Origin: Roseateles sp. DAIF2
GTDB taxonomy: Bacteria > Pseudomonadota > Gammaproteobacteria > Burkholderiales > Burkholderiaceae_C
Length of the DNA stretch: 64,000 nt
Direction of reading: 5' to 3'
NCBI RefSeq assembly: GCF_015624425.1
Contig: NZ_CP049919.1
Coordinates: 1,178,001-1,242,000, forward strand
The number at the start of each line of letters is the position of its first letter. The stretch's first letter is position 1. The notes below the pieces were generated by a model. It was not told the DNA's origin. It worked only from the letters and a program-made list of their open reading frames with translations, and did no database searches. The translations under genes were made by a program, and so were the position numbers. Shown piece after piece: positions 61,446 to 64,000 of the stretch.

Positions 61446-62558
61446 ATGAACGCCAAGACCACCGCCGAACGCTGGTATTCGCCGCAGGACAAAACCAGCG
61501 AAACCGACGACCAACGCATTCGAGATGTCACGCCCTTGCCTCCGCCCGAACACCTGATCCGCTTCTTCCCGATCTCCGGCACGCCGATGGAGCGCCTGAT
61601 CACCGGCACCCGTCAGAAGATCCGCGACATCATGCAGGGCAAGGACGACCGCCTGCTGGTCATCATCGGCCCCTGCTCGATCCACGATCCGGCCGCCGCG
61701 CTGGAGTACGCGCGCCGCCTGATGACCGAGCGCGAGAAGTACGCCGACACGCTGGAGATCGTGATGCGGGTCTACTTCGAGAAGCCGCGCACCACGGTCG
61801 GCTGGAAGGGCCTGATCAACGACCCCTACCTGGACGAGAGCTACCGCATCGACGAGGGCCTGCGCATCGCGCGCCAGCTGCTCTTGGAGATCAACCGCCT
61901 GGGCATGCCGGCCGGCAGCGAGTTCCTGGACGTGATCTCGCCGCAGTACATCGGCGACCTGATCAGCTGGGGGGCGATCGGCGCGCGCACCACCGAGAGC
62001 CAGGTGCACCGCGAGCTGGCCTCGGGCATCTCGGCGCCGATCGGCTTCAAGAACGGCACCGACGGCAATATCAAGATCGCCACCGATGCGATCCAGGCCG
62101 CGGCGCGGCCGCACCATTTCCTGTCGGTGCACAAGAACGGCCAGGTCGCGATCGTCGAGACCAAGGGCAACAAGGACTGCCATGTGATCCTGCGCGGCGG
62201 CAAGGCGCCGAACTACGACGCCGACAGCGTGGCCGCGGCCTGCACCGACCTGGCCGCCTCCAAGCTGGACCAGCGCCTGATGATCGACTGCTCGCATGCC
62301 AACAGCAGCAAGAAGCATGAGCGCCAGCTGGATGTGGCGCGCGACATCGGCACCCAGCTGAAGGCCGGCAGCCGGAGCATCTTCGGCGTGATGGTGGAAA
62401 GCCATCTGAAGGACGGCGCGCAGAAGTTCAGCCCCGGCAAGGACGACCCGACCAAGCTGGAATACGGCAAGAGCATCACCGACGCCTGCCTGGGCTGGGA
62501 CGACTCGATCGCGGTGCTGGAGGTGCTGAGCGAGGCGGTCCAGGCGGCGCGCGGCTGA
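61446..62558 (+). CDS. aroG: 3-deoxy-7-phosphoheptulonate (DAHP) synthase
   Basis: A 370-residue class I (AroFGH-type) DAHP synthase, the first step of aromatic amino acid synthesis from phosphoenolpyruvate and erythrose 4-phosphate. Motifs are LLVIIGPCSIHDPAAALEYA, VMRVYFEKPRTTVGWKGLINDP, PAGSEFLDVISPQYIGDLISWGAIGARTTESQVHRELASG, GFKNGTDGN and DCSHANSSKKH. Control is through the upstream Phe/Tyr/Trp leader and attenuator. Feedback inhibition is likely, but its specificity cannot be read here. Confidence 0.96.
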   Translation: MNAKTTAERWYSPQDKTSETDDQRIRDVTPLPPPEHLIRFFPISGTPMERLITGTRQKIRDIMQGKDDRLLVIIGPCSIHDPAAALEYARRLMTEREKYADTLEIVMRVYFEKPRTTVGWKGLINDPYLDESYRIDEGLRIARQLLLEINRLGMPAGSEFLDVISPQYIGDLISWGAIGARTTESQVHRELASGISAPIGFKNGTDGNIKIATDAIQAAARPHHFLSVHKNGQVAIVETKGNKDCHVILRGGKAPNYDADSVAAACTDLAASKLDQRLMIDCSHANSSKKHERQLDVARDIGTQLKAGSRSIFGVMVESHLKDGAQKFSPGKDDPTKLEYGKSITDACLGWDDSIAVLEVLSEAVQAARG

Positions 62559-62594
62559 GAGAGAATCGCTGCACAACTCTCGGAGGTTCAGGCG

Positions 62595-62906
62595 ATGCGC
62601 AGCGAGATCAAGCTTGTGTTCGGTCCGGGCGAGGAGTTCGACCTGGTGGTGGATGGCAGCGAGGTGCTGGACTTCGAGGCCGCCCGCCGCTGGCTGGACG
62701 AGCAGTTCGTCAAGAACGAATGCGAACCGATGCGGGGCTCCGGCAAGGTGCTGATTGCCGACAAGGTGCTGGCGGTGGCCGCGGCCGTCGGGCCGGCGGC
62801 CTTCCGCGATCCGGCCTTCGCGCTGGACTTCGCCCGCGCCACGCGCGGCGCACTGGCCAAGGCCCTGGTGCGGGTGGACGTTCCGAAGCAGAGCCTGTCC
62901 TACTGA
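62595..62906 (+). CDS. Small conserved protein of unknown function
   Basis: A 103-residue acidic cytoplasmic protein. It begins MRSEIKLVFGPGEEFDLVVDG and includes DFEAARRWLDEQF, followed by an Ala-rich helical part (KVLAVAAAVGPAAFRDPAFALDFARATRGALAKALVRVDV). There is no signal peptide or catalytic motif. GGAGG precedes the ATG. It follows aroG by 36 bases and may share its transcript. I do not recognise a family. Confidence 0.75.
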   Translation: MRSEIKLVFGPGEEFDLVVDGSEVLDFEAARRWLDEQFVKNECEPMRGSGKVLIADKVLAVAAAVGPAAFRDPAFALDFARATRGALAKALVRVDVPKQSLSY

Positions 62907-62910
62907 GCGC

Positions 62911-62982
62911 CCCCAGGGCCGGGCTGCGCCCGCCCGCCCCCGAGGGGGTCAAGCAAACTTGGGGCGGCCCTGCGTTTGCTTG
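62911..62982. repeat. Second compound palindromic repeat
   Basis: It contains a GC-rich block (62909-62936), CCCCC-GA-GGGGG at 62937-62948 and then the perfect nine-base arms CAAGCAAAC/GTTTGCTTG (62950-62958, 62974-62982) with a 15-base spacer. It shares the CCCCCGAGGGGGT core and order of elements with the pilT-pilU repeat. It probably ends the upstream transcript before htpG. Confidence 0.65.
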
Positions 62983-63069
62983 TGACAAATCCCTCTTGAA
63001 GCCGGCCGCGGCGCCCTTATCTGGGCAGCGCGCGGCTTCTGTCGCTTCCACTTTTCGAACGCATCTCAC

Positions 63070-64000
63070 ATGGCAAAGCAAACCCATTCCTTCCAGGCCG
63101 AGGTCAAGCAGATCCTGCATCTGGTGACCCATTCGCTGTATTCGAACAAGGAGATCTTCCTGCGCGAGCTGGTCAGCAACGCCTCCGACGCCTGCGACAA
63201 GCTGCGCTTCGAGGCGCTGGACAATGCGGCGCTGTACGAGGAGCAGCCGAACCTGGAGGTGCGCGTCAGCTTCGACGAGGCGGCCCGCACCGTGACGATC
63301 AGCGACAACGGCATCGGCATGAGCGCCGACGAGGCGATCGCCCACCTGGGCACGATCGCCAAGAGCGGCACGCGCGAGTTCATGGCCAAGCTGGAGGGCG
63401 ACCAGAAGAAGGACGCCAACCTGATCGGCCAGTTCGGCGTCGGCTTCTACTCCGGCTTCATCGTCGCCGACCGCATCACGGTCGAGACACGCCGTGCCGG
63501 CCTGAAGGCCGAAGAGGGCGTGCGCTGGAGTTCGGAAGGCACCGGCGACTACGAGGTCGAGACCATCACGAAGGCCGGCCGCGGCACCGACGTGATCCTG
63601 CACCTGCGCGAGGGCGAGGAGGAGTTCCTCAAGACCTGGCGCCTGAAGTCCATCATCGGCAAGTACAGCGACCATATCTCGCTGCCCATCCTGATGAAGA
63701 AGGAGGAATGGGACGCCGAAAAGAGCCAGCAGGTGCTGAAGGACGAGTGGGAAAGCGTCAACAAGGCCTCGGCGCTGTGGACCCGCAGCAAGAGCGAGGT
63801 GACGGCCGAGCAGTACGAGGAGTTCTACAAGCAGATCTCCTATGACCAGGAGGCGCCGCTGGCCTACACGCACAACCGCGTCGAGGGCCGCAGCGAATAC
63901 ACCCAGCTGCTCTATATCCCGAAGAAGGCGCCGTTCGACCTGTGGAACCGCGACAAGCGCGGCGGCGTCAAGCTCTACGTCAAGCGCGTCTTCATCATGG
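63070..64000 (+). CDS. htpG: Chaperone HtpG (Hsp90), N-terminal part
   Basis: The frame runs off the end of the window after about 310 residues of the usual 620-650. The GHKL ATPase domain is complete: [54 protein letters not shown] and [20 protein letters not shown]. Middle-domain sequence follows ([26 protein letters not shown]). ATG at 63070. A heat-shock promoter was not identified in the 160-base upstream gap, which is mostly filled by the palindromic repeat. Confidence 0.97.
   Translation, partial: MAKQTHSFQAEVKQILHLVTHSLYSNKEIFLRELVSNASDACDKLRFEALDNAALYEEQPNLEVRVSFDEAARTVTISDNGIGMSADEAIAHLGTIAKSGTREFMAKLEGDQKKDANLIGQFGVGFYSGFIVADRITVETRRAGLKAEEGVRWSSEGTGDYEVETITKAGRGTDVILHLREGEEEFLKTWRLKSIIGKYSDHISLPILMKKEEWDAEKSQQVLKDEWESVNKASALWTRSKSEVTAEQYEEFYKQISYDQEAPLAYTHNRVEGRSEYTQLLYIPKKAPFDLWNRDKRGGVKLYVKRVFIM

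Noticed and set aside
62559..62594. Terminator between aroG and the small protein
   Set aside because: Only a 5-base GAGAG/CTCTC pairing with a wide loop; too weak, and it overlaps the ribosome site of the next gene.

Overview
The window is a very GC-rich, gene-dense bacterial chromosome segment. It carries no rRNA, CRISPR array, prophage or complete insertion sequence. The gene content points to a betaproteobacterium of the order Burkholderiales, most likely the Leptothrix/Rubrivivax/Roseateles group. The indicators are PilT/PilU, CheZ, a CoxMNOP-like cytochrome oxidase operon, a Bug-family solute receptor, a fused indolepyruvate ferredoxin oxidoreductase and an Atu-like acyl-CoA carboxylase cluster. 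Genus placement is inference from gene families and base composition.

Layout. 1-6.7 kb: the tail of an unidentified gene, a small membrane protein, a DUF1501/DUF1800 pair, a CsgG-like lipoprotein gene split by a 263-bp hairpin-rich element, and a secreted trypsin-like protease with PKD and chitin-binding domains. 6.7-17.1 kb: a giant indolepyruvate ferredoxin oxidoreductase divergent from its likely Lrp regulator, then an aa3/caa3 oxidase operon with two subunit III genes, ending in heme O synthase. 17.1-22.6 kb: a periplasmic solute-binding-like protein; a minus-strand trio of lipoprotein, patatin, and a papain-type protease fused to an alpha/beta-hydrolase; a CBS protein; cheZ. 22.6-28.7 kb: a LysR-controlled organic-acid/CoA module (Bug receptor, CaiB transferase, CitE-like lyase), MtfA and an MFS transporter. 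28.7-30.7 kb: a small membrane protein, a DUF3011-lectin protein and an EF-hand protein.

30.7-41.5 kb is a fatty-acid/isoprenoid-type acyl-CoA degradation island. On the minus strand a MerR regulator leads acyl-CoA dehydrogenase, thiolase and a FadJ-type multifunctional enzyme. On the plus strand run a biotin-dependent carboxylase (beta and alpha subunits), a second acyl-CoA dehydrogenase and a BKACE-family enzyme, preceded by what looks like a deleted SDR gene. 41.5-53.9 kb: RbgA GTPase, an orphan flagellar rod-like protein, ferredoxin-NADP reductase, a degenerate HD-GYP protein, a cupin, two chemoreceptors, a TonB-like protein, two multiheme cytochromes c, and a MocR-type regulator overlapping yggS. 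53.9-64 kb: pilT-pilU, a beta-hydroxyacid dehydrogenase, a BON-domain lipoprotein, a SIS-domain protein, yraN, rsmI and tldD. These are followed by aroG behind a Phe/Tyr/Trp-rich leader peptide with attenuator, a small conserved protein and the start of htpG.

The most notable items are the hairpin element that disrupts the CsgG-like gene, the apparently leaderless aromatic-amino-acid attenuator in front of aroG, the lipoprotein/patatin/papain-hydrolase cluster, the HD-GYP protein lacking its metal-binding histidine, and several perfect palindromes at regulatory positions.
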